From Undaria pinnatifida (lineage: Eukaryota > Sar > Phaeophyceae > Laminariales > Alariaceae): DNA of 64,000 bases. The position numbers and the translations under genes were made by a program. The stretch is from the NCBI GenBank assembly GCA_012845835.1, contig JABAKD010000030.1, positions 14,355,076-14,419,075 on the forward strand, read 5' to 3'. Below, piece after piece: positions 34,401 through 45,000 of this stretch; the stretch's first letter is position 1, and every line of letters starts with the position of its first letter. The notes under the pieces were generated by a model, which saw only the letters and a list, made by a program, of their open reading frames with translations, was not told where the DNA came from and did no database searches.

Positions 34401-36500
34401 CCCTACCCTACCCTACCCTACCCTACCCTACCCTACCCTACCCTACCCTACCCTACCCTACCCTACCCTACCGTGCTCTACCTTATCCTACCCTTCCCTA
34501 CCCTACCCTATCCTACCCTACCCTACCCTACCCTACCCTACCCTACCCTACCCCACTCTACCCTACCCTGCCCTACCCTTACCCTGACCCTACCCTGCCC
34601 TATCCTACTCTACTTTACCCTTCCCTACTCTAACCTACCCTTCGCTACCGTACCCTACCCTACCCTACCCTACCCTACCCTACCCTACCCTACCCTACCC
34701 TACCCTACCCTACCCTACCCTACCCTACTCTGCCCTACTCTGCTCTACCCTACCCTGCCCTACCCTGCCCTACTCTATCCTACCCTTGCCGTACCCTACC
34801 TTTCCTTACCTTACCCTATCCTCTGTTGACACGTTGCTCTTCCGGTTCGCCGCGTGACTTTTTTCCCCTTGCCCCGGCGGGGCTAACTTAGGGGGCGTTG
34901 AATGGGCGAGGGCACCAAGGTCAGCAGGGGCAGCAGCCGGCCGGGCCTGACGGTAAGATGTTGGTCGGTGTTATCTCATGAATCAAGCGCTGGTGACAGC
35001 ATGGCTGCCTGGTTTTTCTTGGTTGCGTTTTTGGAGATAGCGCTGCTGTTGGTAGGGGTGGTGGCGGCGGCGGCGGTGGTTTTGGCGGTGGTGTTGGTAT
35101 TGGTGTTGGGCGGTGTTGTTGGCGGTGTTGTTAGTGTTGATGTTGGCGGTGACGGTGGCGTTGATGTTGTTTTTGCTGTTGTTGTTGTTGTTATTGTTGA
35201 TTAATGTTCTTGGTGTTGGTATTGGTAATGGTGTTGGCGTTTTTGTTCCTTGCCGGTGGTGATGAATAGGTTTTCTTTGCACACAGGCGTTCTCATCTCA
35301 GTGCTGCTCGCTTACTTGTTTGCCTGCTTGATAATTTACATGCTAAACTCTCCACTTTCTACATTAATAACCTACCTCGCCTGTGCCCGTAAGCTCTACT
35401 GGCGGGCCACTACTATCTCAACGTTTTCGATCAGCTGTACGATAGCAACGCTTGGGGTGAGCCGTGTACGCCCGCCTTGTTTTGTCTGCACACCTGGTGT
35501 CGCACATGGGACCGAACGGAGTTTGTGCTGCACATGTGGCCGGCAGCAGAGGTAGAGTCCGTTTTTACTCCCGTGTATCAAGTCTACTCGCGCACGCGCG
35601 CTAAAACAGAAACACGCGCCCGAGCTTATTTTCGTAAACGCTTCACACATGAAGCGGGCGGAGGGGGGGGCGAGGGAGGGACGGGCGTAGGTTATTTATT
35701 TATTCGTCTGCCGCCGCGCGGTCAACTAACCGTCTCACTCACTTTTCCCTTTCCTCTCTTGTTGCTCCCTTTCTAACTTTCCTCCTCCCTGTCTCGTTTC
35801 TTGCTCTTTTTGTTCTTGTTCTTGTTTTTGCTTGGCCGTGCTCTTGTCCTTGTTATTATTCCTGCGCAGCGTTCTCTTCCCTTGGAGCCGACGCTTGGGG
35901 CGGCCATCCGCCCCTTCCCACGCCACACGCGCCACCACCACCACCACCAACACAAGCACAAACAACCCCAACACCAGCAGCACCAGCGGCGCAACTAAAC
36001 GTCCCGCAACAGGCTCAGGCTGAGCCGGTAAGAGTCCCGCCGCCTGTCCCCCCGAAGCCTGCGCGATTTTCCCTAGGCGGGGAGCTGGGGCAAGGGCAAG
36101 GAATGCCGTCTGCAGGGCCGCCTTTTCCTGAGCAGGCATCGGCAACGCCGATGGCATTGGGGGAGGACGCGGGCAGTAATCCTTTCGCAGCGGCGGCGGC
36201 GGGGGGAGTTCCGGTGGCGCCATTGGCGGGGGTAGGGGGTGTGGAGCAGGCGGAACAGGTGCGGGATTGCGGGGGAGGGCGCGCGACGGGGGGGCGGAGG
36301 GGGGGGGCGGGCGTAGTCAATTGTTGCTTGCCTTAGTCTTTTGATCGTTGACCACGCGTCCGTTTCGAGACGGAGCACCGTTCCTTCCCCTTTGAGACAC
36401 CTCAATATTTAGGCGCTCATTACGTTTTTCCCATCTATTTTTGAACACCTGCGGGAGCTATCTGGCGGTGGTGGTGGGGGAGGGTTGGAGGGGAGGGGGC

Positions 36501-36538
<38 letters not shown>

Positions 36539-37300
36539 CGTTAGAATGGACATTGTGGCGTTAATCGTATGGATGTTGAATGTGGTTTGATGTTGTCGAT
36601 GTCGGCACCAGCTGTGTCAGTTCTTGCCGTTCTTGCTTTGTTCGATTAATGTTTTTTTTTGTTTTTTTTTCCAACCTTGACGTTTTTTCCTGTTATGTGT
36701 CTCATCGAGACGATCGAAAACTGTGTTCGGGTAAAGTGTGCAAGAGGCCTACGGTAGCTGATTCCGCAATCTCGCGCTTGTAGAGCTCCGATTTGGCAGG
36801 CTGCCATCAGAACAGTTTTCTTTTTATCACGACAATGTGTTTATATCACAACCTGTAGCGAGCGCCGCGCTATCGATCGTACCTGCTGCTTTATGCCGAG
36901 CCTTCTTTTTCACACCGCGAGCAGAAATCGGCATCGCTCCCCTGCCTGGATACCCCATGCGTCAAAGTTATATCGGTTAGCGGTAACGGCTAGGGTTCAG
37001 GCTATTGATGAGAAGTTTGGGCGTTCTGCGTTTTTTTTTTTTCTATTTTGCAGAGAGGTTCGGGCGTTTTGCCATTAATTTTTTCGATTTTATCAAAACT
37101 TGAAGCATTCTGATATTTGTTTTCCATTTTTCATCTGAAAGTACAGGGTACATACAGCCCCCCCCCACCCCCTCTCCCGCCACCCTCCTCCTCTGATTTG
37201 AGCAACACGAACTCCTCTTCCACGGTCCCACTTCGTGCTTTTGACAAAACAAACCTCGCAGCTAGCGCAGGCCGGTGGAAACCCGTTCGACATGTTCTGA
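23365..37300 (+). CDS. AGFG-like ArfGAP protein, nine exons, Q-rich, with C-terminal NPF motif
   Basis: Exons: 23365-23478, 28906-29081, 29595-31057, 31290-31654, 32165-32647, 33435-33611, 34892-34952, 35870-36258, 37262-37300; 3267 nt, 1088 aa, all phases agree. ArfGAP proteins stimulate GTP hydrolysis on Arf and bind coats and endocytic adaptors. The zinc finger spans exons 1-2: C32-x2-C35-x16-C52-x2-C55, followed by SGIHRE with the arginine finger R60 and VKSISLATFT. A basic linker (about 97-200) leads to DLLDFLTDD and a long low-complexity tail rich in Gln, Gly and Pro, with WDAF, WAAF, DPF and NPF adaptor-type motifs. Exon 6 (868-926) encodes a compact basic module with PYYTV and GREK. 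The protein ends GGNPFDMF, an EH-domain ligand as in AGFG/Hrb proteins. Start ATG 23365 is the only one in frame before the zinc finger. Intron 1 is 5.4 kb. The call as AGFG rather than SMAP type is less certain than ArfGAP itself. Confidence 0.92.
24715..25015 (+). mobile_element. tRNA-derived SINE in ArfGAP intron 1
   Basis: GCCGGTCGCCCCGGTGGCGT head, box B GAGTTCGAGCCCCGCC, body ATAAATTCGTTGGGACTTTT, GCGAGAGCGTGAGTTAGCAA, GGGACGACACCTGTGACCA, ending GTGTGAGAAGAAGAAG. Sense orientation relative to the gene. Confidence 0.85.
25020..25680. repeat. Degenerate tandem segment after the SINE
   Basis: Blocks containing CACGCAYACATTACAATACGCGCAGCAGC and CACGTCACGCACAGCAGCG recur about 130 bp apart (near 25,210 and 25,345), with a weaker third near 25,580. 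The minus-strand 209-codon frame here (24,873-25,502) reads through both these blocks and the SINE 3' half, so I do not treat it as a gene. Confidence 0.35.
25690..25998 (-). repeat. Dispersed repeat B, inverted copy in ArfGAP intron 1
   Basis: On the plus strand it starts TTATACGACTTACAGGATAC, then GATAAACGGATGCATTTCC, GTTTCATAGTTTCCGCGCAC, GAGTCGCCGACCTAT and ends CTCACAGCTGGAGTGTATTT. It is the most complete copy and gives a length of about 300 bp. Confidence 0.8.
26473..26790 (+). mobile_element. tRNA-derived SINE, second copy in ArfGAP intron 1
   Basis: ACCGGTCGCCCCAGTGACGT head, box B GAGTTCGAATCCCCCC (the closest to the tRNA consensus of the copies), body as in 24,715 and 5,772, ending GGAATGTGCAACAAAGAAG and A/G-rich sequence. 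Confidence 0.85.
27487..27780. repeat. TATTRATAGCC 11-bp satellite in ArfGAP intron 1
   Basis: AATAGCCTATT and GATAGCCTATT units alternate in blocks of four to eight, separated by a longer repeated segment (GGATACGGTACC, TAAGGGTCACTATT) seen three times (about 27,557, 27,662 and 27,790). This is a two-level repeat. The unit contains TTAATAGC/GCTATTAA, so single strands can fold. Confidence 0.85.
29231..29343. repeat. (AACCC)n satellite in ArfGAP intron 2
   Basis: About 22 units of AACCC with one AGCCC variant, uninterrupted. It lies between the donor at 29,082 and the acceptor at 29,594, so it is spliced out. Open frames on both strands here are repeat artefacts. Confidence 0.95.
33133..33322. 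repeat. (ACACC)n satellite in ArfGAP intron 5
   Basis: About 37 units of ACACC with a single ACTACACC variant, preceded by a C run (33,019-33,040) and followed by CCCCCAC units. All lie between exons 5 and 6. Confidence 0.95.
34399..34810. repeat. (CTACC)n satellite in ArfGAP intron 6
   Basis: CTACC units make up most of 34,399-34,810 with point variants (CTGCC, TTACC, CTCTA), which implies older age than the two other pentamer arrays. It resembles a telomere-type CCCTA text but is a 5-mer and internal. Confidence 0.95.
35038..35210. repeat. GTT/GGT-rich low-complexity tract in ArfGAP intron 7
   Basis: GGTGTTGGTATTGGTGTTGG-like and GTTGTTGTTGTT text, T/G-rich on the sense strand. It is simple sequence without a fixed period. 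Confidence 0.7.
36312..36460 (-). mobile_element. LINE 3'-end fragment in ArfGAP intron 8
   Basis: GTTGCTTGCCTTAGTCTTTTG, GACCACGCGTCC, GAGACGGAGCACCGTTCC and TTTAGGCGCTCATTACG match, base for base with substitutions, the region 42,475-42,620 that forms the 3' end of the LINE there. Only the last 150 bp are present, as expected of a 5'-truncated insertion. A run of about 30 G adjoins it (36,508-36,538). Confidence 0.7.
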
Positions 37301-40240
37301 TGACGCCACAAGACAGGGGGGGGGGGGGGGGGGGCGTTCTCGCCGCAAGCCTGGCGGGGTGTATTCATTTTATGCATGGCCGTCGTCGAATGGCCATGCA
37401 ATGTCGCAACACGTCGGATTTCCACCGACCAGGCAGCAACAGACAACGCGTGCATCAAGCACGAAGAAGCGCCGTGCGGTGTTCAGAAAGTCGCGTGGAG
37501 GGTGAGCTGCATCCTACTAAGAGCCGCTTATGAGGCGGTCTTCAGAGGGGGAGCGCTTATCGGGGGGAAGCGGGAGATGCCGACGTGGTGTTAGTTGCCC
37601 GCCGCGTTTGTTGCGCTCTAGTGCGCGCGTGTATTTGTGTTCGGACGGCAGCGCCCGTGGAATGACAGTGGGCTTGTTAGCCGTCGCCCTTGCTACGCAC
37701 CGCGCTCAGTGCTTTAGCTGACACCTCTCGCGAGCGGTATCGCGAGTGGCGGTGGTAGCGGCTTGCTACTGGCGACATCGTCTTTAAGGGTGGCGGAGCG
37801 AAGCTTTCAAGTTTTTTTTTCACATTTTTAATGCTGGGTGGGCCGGTGGAGAGGGGGGGCCGTTGGCGATGGGGCGGTGGTTGAGGGGGGGTCTTGATTC
37901 AGTACTGGTTTTGCCGCCGGCGCATGTCGGGCGGGAGGTTTGTGGTTCGTCGAGTTAAATTGGATTGGATTGGGTTGGATTGGATTGATTAGGGTAAAAA
38001 GAGGAAAATTTTGCATGTCGGGCACGCCTAATGCCAGTATATTTGTTACTGTTGTATTTCTTCTTGGCGAAGGCGCTCATGGCGTGGCTCCGCCCTTTGC
38101 GTCTGTCGTTTGCTTCGGCCATCTTGTTGCTTCAAACACGGTTCATCGTGTTGGTTCGAGGTTGCGTAAGTTGCAGTTGCACGCGCTATGTTGTCTGGCT
38201 CGGGGGGCGGCAAGATTACAGGGTGCTGGAGATCGATCACGCGCGTAAATGCGCCCTCGTAACTATTGCTGGTGGCGTGCGTTTTTCTTTCCTTTTTTGG
38301 TGGTGGCGTTGTTGCTCATGTTGAGGGAAGCCGATCCGATTGAAGCCTATTGGGTGGGGGCGAGGAGCTTTTATTGTGGCAATATGCGCTGTTGTATCTT
38401 GCGGCCACGTGTGCTTGTGTGCCCAGCCGGTGGTGTGCTGTTTGTCATGTATGTGACGTGCTGTGTAACGGTGCAATACCAGATTTGTAGCAACATAAGG
38501 CGTTTTCGACACGGTTAATCTACCCGGCAAATTGAGCGGCCCACGAGACCCGAAAAACTCGAGCTGAAAAAATTGGACGAACCTTGAAGCGTGATGGACA
38601 TTGAACTGGAACGAAGGTGGGACTTCCTGCTTTGATCTTGGTGTGCACTGCAACACCAAAACCTAGACGCGGGCCTATGTACAACGTACGAGTACAATAG
38701 AGCTTACCCCCCTCCATACTTGAAAGGGGAAAAAAGAGTCCAACTATATGGCGATCACAGCATCACTGGGGTCAGGTAACACGAAGCAACTTGGGCCGGT
38801 AAGGTATAGGATGAACGCGAACTATTTTGCGTGGAGGTATTCAACACGTGCGCAAAGCATGATACCAGTCGCTCAGCTGCGCGCTCACAGTAGACGGTTG
38901 GTACGACCAGACCGTAATTATCTCTCGATTTTTTGGATTACAATAGCTAAGTACAACAGCTGGGCCCCAATAAGGGGTGTGTTGAACATTGTAATAGGTC
39001 CAATATTGCACTTGGGTACCTCTTAATTTATGCGCCCTTGGCCTGAGCTCTCGCGCGTTGTAGAGGGTCTACCATATCGCACTTGTTAAGTTACACGCCT
39101 TGAACAACCGCTAGTTCCGCCTAGGTCTGCATGCGCTTTCCAGGGACAGAATAAAGCGCACTACAGCAATATTGGTCCCTCAATAGTGCTGATATGCGCC
39201 AAATCAGCACTATACCGGCAACCGGAACTACTCCGCATACTCACACTACTGATTGTTCTAAAGTGTGCCAAGCGATTGCACAGGAACTGTAGCGAGGAAC
39301 CGGCACTATAGAGGGACCTGTACTGTACCCTCCCTGTCATAGCCTTGGTCCCACCCACCCACCTTCCGCACGAGATCGCGGGTGCGAAGCCGGCTTCATG
39401 CGCTCAAAGGGGGCGACCAAGCATTGCCCCGCCCTGTACGCCTGCTATTACTATCATACTCTCAAGAGCCTACGATACGCTCTTCTATCCCCCCGGAAAA
39501 AAAAAAAAACGTCCACGTACGAGGAAGGCTTTTTTGCGAAGGTAAAACGCGTAACACTAAAAAGAAGTCGGGTTCACACTTGTATCGATACCGCCCCCCA
39601 TATAGAAAAACGCCGATTCTCACCCAAAAGGCGGGAAACTCCTTGACGCCTTGCATACCCCCCCCGTCTTCAACAGCGCCTGACGCGCTCGTGAAGGGAA
39701 CACCCGCACAAAAGAAGGGAAACAGCTGCCGAGGGGCGGCACCTACCGTCCTATTAGTAGTATCTTCCCCGATCGAGTTCATAGCTCGGTTTTGTTCTTC
39801 ACACATGCCGTAGTAACTCTACGTGTAATCCTTGTTGTGCCTCTTGCGCGACCACAGGCTAGATCATGGCAATGCGCCAACGCGAGATCAACGACATCAT
39901 GAAAAGTGTCGAGTGCTACCGGTAGCAAAATACAGTGGTGTGGTGGTGCTTGCTAGTGCGGCGCCCTGCCAGATGCCAACATCCACCGCACTAACGCGGG
40001 ACCCCGCAGTAGAGTCAAAGTAATAGTGCGGCACTACGTAGGGCGAGTTCGTGACAAGCGACTGTCACCGCACTAAACTGGGGATCTGCACTAAAGGGTA
40101 CCGCGCCAACGCGAGACCAAGACGGTAGAGCCGAACAGCGGAGAACGCCCCCATTCGTCGCCGGTTCTTGCAATGGGCGCTGCTAAATCATGCAGCGCAT
40201 ACCAAAATCCTGCACTCTACAGTAAACTACAGGACTCCTA
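37301..40240. other. Intergenic sequence after the ArfGAP gene
   Basis: No gene is seen. A short (TTGGA)n tract is at 37,955-37,988. Around 39,955-40,110 the text GCACTAA / TTAGTGCGG-type words recurs (CCGCACTAACGCGGGACC, GTGCGGCACTACG, CCGCACTAAACTGGGG), suggesting a decayed repeat. The 3' end of the ArfGAP transcript must fall here. Confidence 0.35.
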
Positions 40241-40244
40241 AACA

Positions 40245-40475
40245 AAGAAACAGGGGCCATGTGAGAAAGCCAGGCAAATATTTTAAAGGAAAATAAGAAA
40301 TCCGGGAGCCGTTATACTGAAGTTAGCGTGGCTGAACCAACCCTCTTCCAAAAAAAAAACAGCCTGACATGGTGTTTCTGGTTATTTCTATTAATAGGTG
40401 TCCTTGTACCGTAGCACAATCAGGGGTGGTAGCAACATTTTAGCAGCAGCAGCAGTCGCTACGACCGCAGGGCTG
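40245..40475. repeat. Dispersed repeat pair with 46,030-46,250
   Basis: AAGAAACAGGG, AAATAAGAAA, GCCGTTATACTG, CAGCCTG and GTGTCCTTGTAC-type blocks occur in the same order at 46,030-46,215. Diverged, no coding capacity. Confidence 0.4.
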
Positions 40476-40607
40476 GATTGAGTAGACCTTGAACGAATGT
40501 GTGTGTTTGGGCGGGCAATAAACACCGTCCGAACTGGTCCCGCAGGGATAGGTCGCTGTTTCCCCTACCCCGCTGCCTCAAACGAACGCCACCACTCTAC
40601 GACACCC

Positions 40608-40716
40608 GTTTTTTTTTTTTTTTTTTTTTTTTTTTCATCCTCCGGCGGATGGAGAAAAATAAAGCTTTAGCTCACCACACTTCCACGTATTTTCATACGC
40701 GTCGTGTGTCGATTTA
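40608..40716 (-). repeat. Repeat D with long poly(T), inverted copy
   Basis: A run of 26 T (poly(A) on the other strand) abuts ATCCTCCGGCGGAT, then TAGCTCACCACACTTCCACG and ACGCGTCGTGTGTCGATTTAAC. The long uninterrupted tail implies a young insertion. Confidence 0.8.
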
Positions 40717-40769
40717 ACGATATCCAATCACCCCCGTGCACGTCAGGGCTGCCTTTCATGACAATATGC

Positions 40770-41375
40770 ATCATGTGACACGGTGACATTCATCGTGATA
40801 TGCAGCCTGGTATGCATCGTAATCTGCATCGTGATACACGTGATTGTACACTGTGATTTACATCGTGATGCACATGGCGCCGTACATCGCAATACGCATG
40901 CCGATATGCAAATCGTAGTGATTATACATAAAGACATCGCGATATACACGGTGATCTGTATCGTGATAGGCATGATGATACACATCACGGTACATCGCGA
41001 TGCACATCGGTATGCATAGCGACATATATCCAAATATGCGTCCTGGTACTAATCGTGACGTAATCCTGATATCCAAGTGCATCGTGATAAAACACCGTAA
41101 TGCACGTCGTGATATGTATGCATCGTGATACACGTCGTGATACACGTAACGATATGCATCGTGATATACACGTACAAATCCGCGTGTGCATCGCGATGTA
41201 TACACATCGTAATCCACGTCGTGAAAACACACCGCGATACACATCGTCACGTGCGTATCATACACAGCGATGCATTTCGTGACACATATGGCAATATATA
41301 CGTCGCGATAACACAACGTGATATTAGTCGTGGTGTTCACCGCGATACGCATGGTTTACATATCATATCGCGATA
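40770..41375. repeat. Degenerate ATCGTGATAYRC satellite, about 600 bp
   Basis: Words such as CATCGTGATA, CGTCGTGATACAC and CATCGCGATATAC recur every 12-18 bp. Units vary in length and are partly self-complementary, so both strands show open His/Tyr/Val-rich frames that are not genes. It is a decayed satellite. Confidence 0.85.
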
Positions 41376-42012
41376 CAGAGGGCGCCCACTCTGAACAAAC
41401 TCGGTCATAAGGAACAGAAGTGTGTTCTCTTATATACCATGAAAAAGAAATTGGACTGACCAAAAGAAATGGTGCTCAGGGTCAGGTGCCATACTAAATC
41501 GCATAAAATAACCAATACCAGGTAGTAGCTTGTGCTCAACGGTGGCGACAAGATAAGCAATGCAGTATCTACGTCAAATTCTTGTTTGTTTCTATGAATA
41601 GCGGGCGCCTTCTGCGCATTTACCGGCGGAAAAACACGCAAGATAAAAAACAAACAAACAGGAAACTTTCACCTTGCTCGCCGCAACTAAAATCATCCCT
41701 CCGTCCCCGCTTCCCCTCTTTATTCCCCCCTGCCACACGCAGAAGAGTTCCCCAGTTCCCTCCCCTACTCCACCGTTTTCGCGCACAGCAGACACACATC
41801 GGAATGTGTGTACAGGTACGGGAAAAAAACGAACCGAAAAAAATACAAGACAAATAAACAGCAGCACCACAAAAAACTAACCCACGATCGACAAAAACAC
41901 AAATCACAAAACAAAGCACAAAGCAACAACACCAAACATACAAAATGAAGACAAAAAACTGGTAACAACAACGTCACACATACACTTCACACATCAGTCA
42001 CCCATAATAAAA

Positions 42013-45000
42013 TCAATACTCCGGTGGCGGGAAACGCCCTGATCCGTCCCCCCTCCACCTCCCGCCTCCGCCCCCGCTTCTCCTGGGCTCTCCCATTGCC
42101 GACAAGTTAGCGTTGAAATTTTCCCACGTATCCTTAAGTTGCCTTGACAGAGAGTCCACCGATGCTAGCGGGGTTCTCCACATGGCAGTCTCGCCCTTGC
42201 CCTCGTCCTCCTCGACGTATCCGACGTGAGCTGCCTTCATCACCATGTCTCGAATCCTGGCCCCGTGCTCTCTCTCCCCTACGGGGGGACGCCTCCTGCC
42301 GGAAACCCCGGTTTTGCCGGCGAGGTGCGACGCGTCGCGCCGTCCCGCCACTGGTGTCACGCGAATCTGAACAGGTGCGTGTTGGGAGGGAAGGGAGGGG
42401 GGGGAGGGGGGGGGGGGAGGGGGGAAGAGTCAAGGGGGAAGGATGGGGGGGTGGGGGGGGGGGGGGGGGGGTACTCATTTGTAGCTTGCCTCAGTCATTT
42501 GACCATTAACCACGCATCCCTTTCAAGACGGGGCACCGTTCCTACTCCTAATAGAGACACCTACAACATTTGGGCGCTCGTAACGCTTCTTCCATATTTT
42601 ACAAAGAAACTGTTTGCTTATCCTATCCCCGTCCTGTTTCGCCGTCTGCGGCCACCATCTATCTCCTAGGATAGCGATCGTTTTCTCGCTACTCTCTGGT
42701 CAACCAAACTCTTCCATGTCACATACGTCTAATTTCCTCATCTCGTCTAACGCATCCCGTTCTTGTATATTTCACTTTTCTCCTACTATATGAGTCCTAC
42801 TCTATTGCTGTGCCACGCGGGCACATATGTGTAACCACGTCCTCCTCCTCCCGACTACTGGCATATCTCTTTCTTCTGTCTGGTAGGTCCAGACCCCCTA
42901 CACGTAAAAACAGTTTCAGCTTTCTCGCGTAGTCCATTGGGCCGTGCAAATAGATTAATAAAATCGATTATATGTTGGATCTAGCTCAAAATTCCCCACC
43001 TACGAGCAAAAATACCAACACCAACCATTATAGCGGACAAAAACAAAACATATTAAATACCGCATGTACAAAAAATAAATAAATAAAATGGAATGGCAGG
43101 ACCCCTCCCAAGAAGTGAAAAAACTCAACCACATAGTTTACTACAAGTACCACCAACGCAGCGTGCAAAGATAAGTATCGACCCTAAACTCGTCGAACTC
43201 ACAGCGGACGTCGTTAGAACAATTTTATAAAATACATTTACAATCCAATATCTCCCCTCAACCCCCCGTATATCTTCAAGTGCTTCTCCTCTTTCGCCAT
43301 ATTTCTTAGCGCTAGCCTTTCCCTTTCTCCAGTTATTTCCTTCACTTCTGTCTTGTACCCACCAAAATTAATATAGACAATTCCTCTTCTCGGTCTCCTA
43401 GACCCTTCCATATTTTCTCGACTACGTTATCCCATATTATTCCAGCTCGCCCTTTTGTTATTTTCTCCCATACGGCCCTATCAGCTATGGATGACAACCT
43501 CTTTTCTGGCATATTCTTTAATTTATACTTCCATGTGAACTTTCTCACGTCTCTTATTTGTTTCAAGTGGGTACGTTCTTAGTTCTGCTCTTAATGCTGT
43601 ATTACTCCTGTCATCTGCACTGTTTCCAGTTGCTGTACGAACTTCGCGATCCCTTCCCATAATTCTCCCGCACAATCTAGCTTTGGTACAATTACATTAA
43701 TCAGAGTACATATTTTAATCCTAGTGTCAAGGTGCCGAGTCTGTTAGGATCGCATCCATCTTGCCTACTTGTGATTTACCCTTTCCTATTACGTTCGCTA
43801 TGTGTGCATCCCAAGACAGACCTTTGAGATCTCTACGGCAAGGTACATATACCGGTCTACGATCGGTACTTATCTTCTCCCCACTTCCATTTGAAACTTA
43901 TCGGATTTACCTTTTCTTCGTTACATACAACTGATGTGCATTTTTACACGTTCGCTACCACTCTCCATTTCCTAGGGTACTATATTATGGTGCTTTCTCC
44001 ATCTGTTTCTGCAATCCTTTGGGTATTCCTGATATCCCCACGAAATCATCCGCAAACATCAACCCCGGCACCATATCTTTCCCCATCGTGACTCGTTGCA
44101 TGGCTGCTTCGACTTCTACTATCATGCCATTAACATATACCTTTGAATAGATTGGGTGACAGTGTACATCCCTGTGCAAACTCCTTGTAAAATAGCAACA
44201 TATTTGGATATTTCCCCGTCCAGCATCACAGCACTTCTCACACATTCCGTCACATTTTTTTATCTTTGTCCACATATTTTCTCTGATCCCAATTTCCCAA
44301 TCATTTTCCACAACCCATTCCTCCGTACTGCGTCATAGGCCTTCTGTACGTCTAGGAAGAAACAGTACGTCGTTAGCCTGGCGTCTTTCCTACCTTGAAT
44401 TATCTTCCCTCATGTGTACACATGGTCTACGTAGCTACGGTTTGGCCTAAATCCTGCTCGCCCTTCGCTTATTTTTTTCGTCCTTCTCCAAAATTGTTCT
44501 CGTTCTATCGTTCGAAATCTTACAGAATGTTTTGCCTACGGTGCTTAGTGGCGTTATCCTTCGGGAGGGACGGGGGGGGGGGTAAGGGAGGGGAAGGGGC
44601 GAGGAGAGGGGAAGGGGATCGTGGTGACTGCGCTGAACGGCAGGCTTACGTTTGCCTGTCCTCTGCATCTCTCGAAGTGGAAGCTGAGTCCCTGCTCCAC
44701 AGTGGGATTGGAGGTTGGGGGTGTAACCATTTGCATTGCATGGTAACGGGTGCTTCGTTTGTCTATCCGCTTTCGTCTTCCACGCTCTTGAAAGTCAAGC
44801 CTGCTCTTTCTCTCTCTCTCTCTCCCCCCCCTTCTCCCTTCCTACCTCCCGCTTCTCTTGTTGCTATTTGAAACATCGGCGACCAACCTGAATGTCGTGC
44901 ACGAGCTCCACTCGCTCGCGGGTGAGGACCTGAAGCAATACGCCCCTTCGCCCGAGCAAAAGCGGAAGCACCACAGATACTAGGCCGTCGCGCACCTGTG

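Noticed and set aside
34399-34810. Interstitial telomere
   Set aside because: The unit is a 5-mer with variants, flanked by exons of one gene, and two other pentamer arrays lie nearby; a telomere origin is not needed.
34216-34829. Pro/Tyr-rich frames on the plus strand
   Set aside because: Translation of the (CTACC)n satellite inside intron 6.
44870-44995. Plus-strand exon reading ATNLNVVHELHSLAGEDLKQY
   Set aside because: It looks protein-like but has no partner exons. The minus strand gives a 14-codon exon with matching acceptor, donor and phases on both sides.
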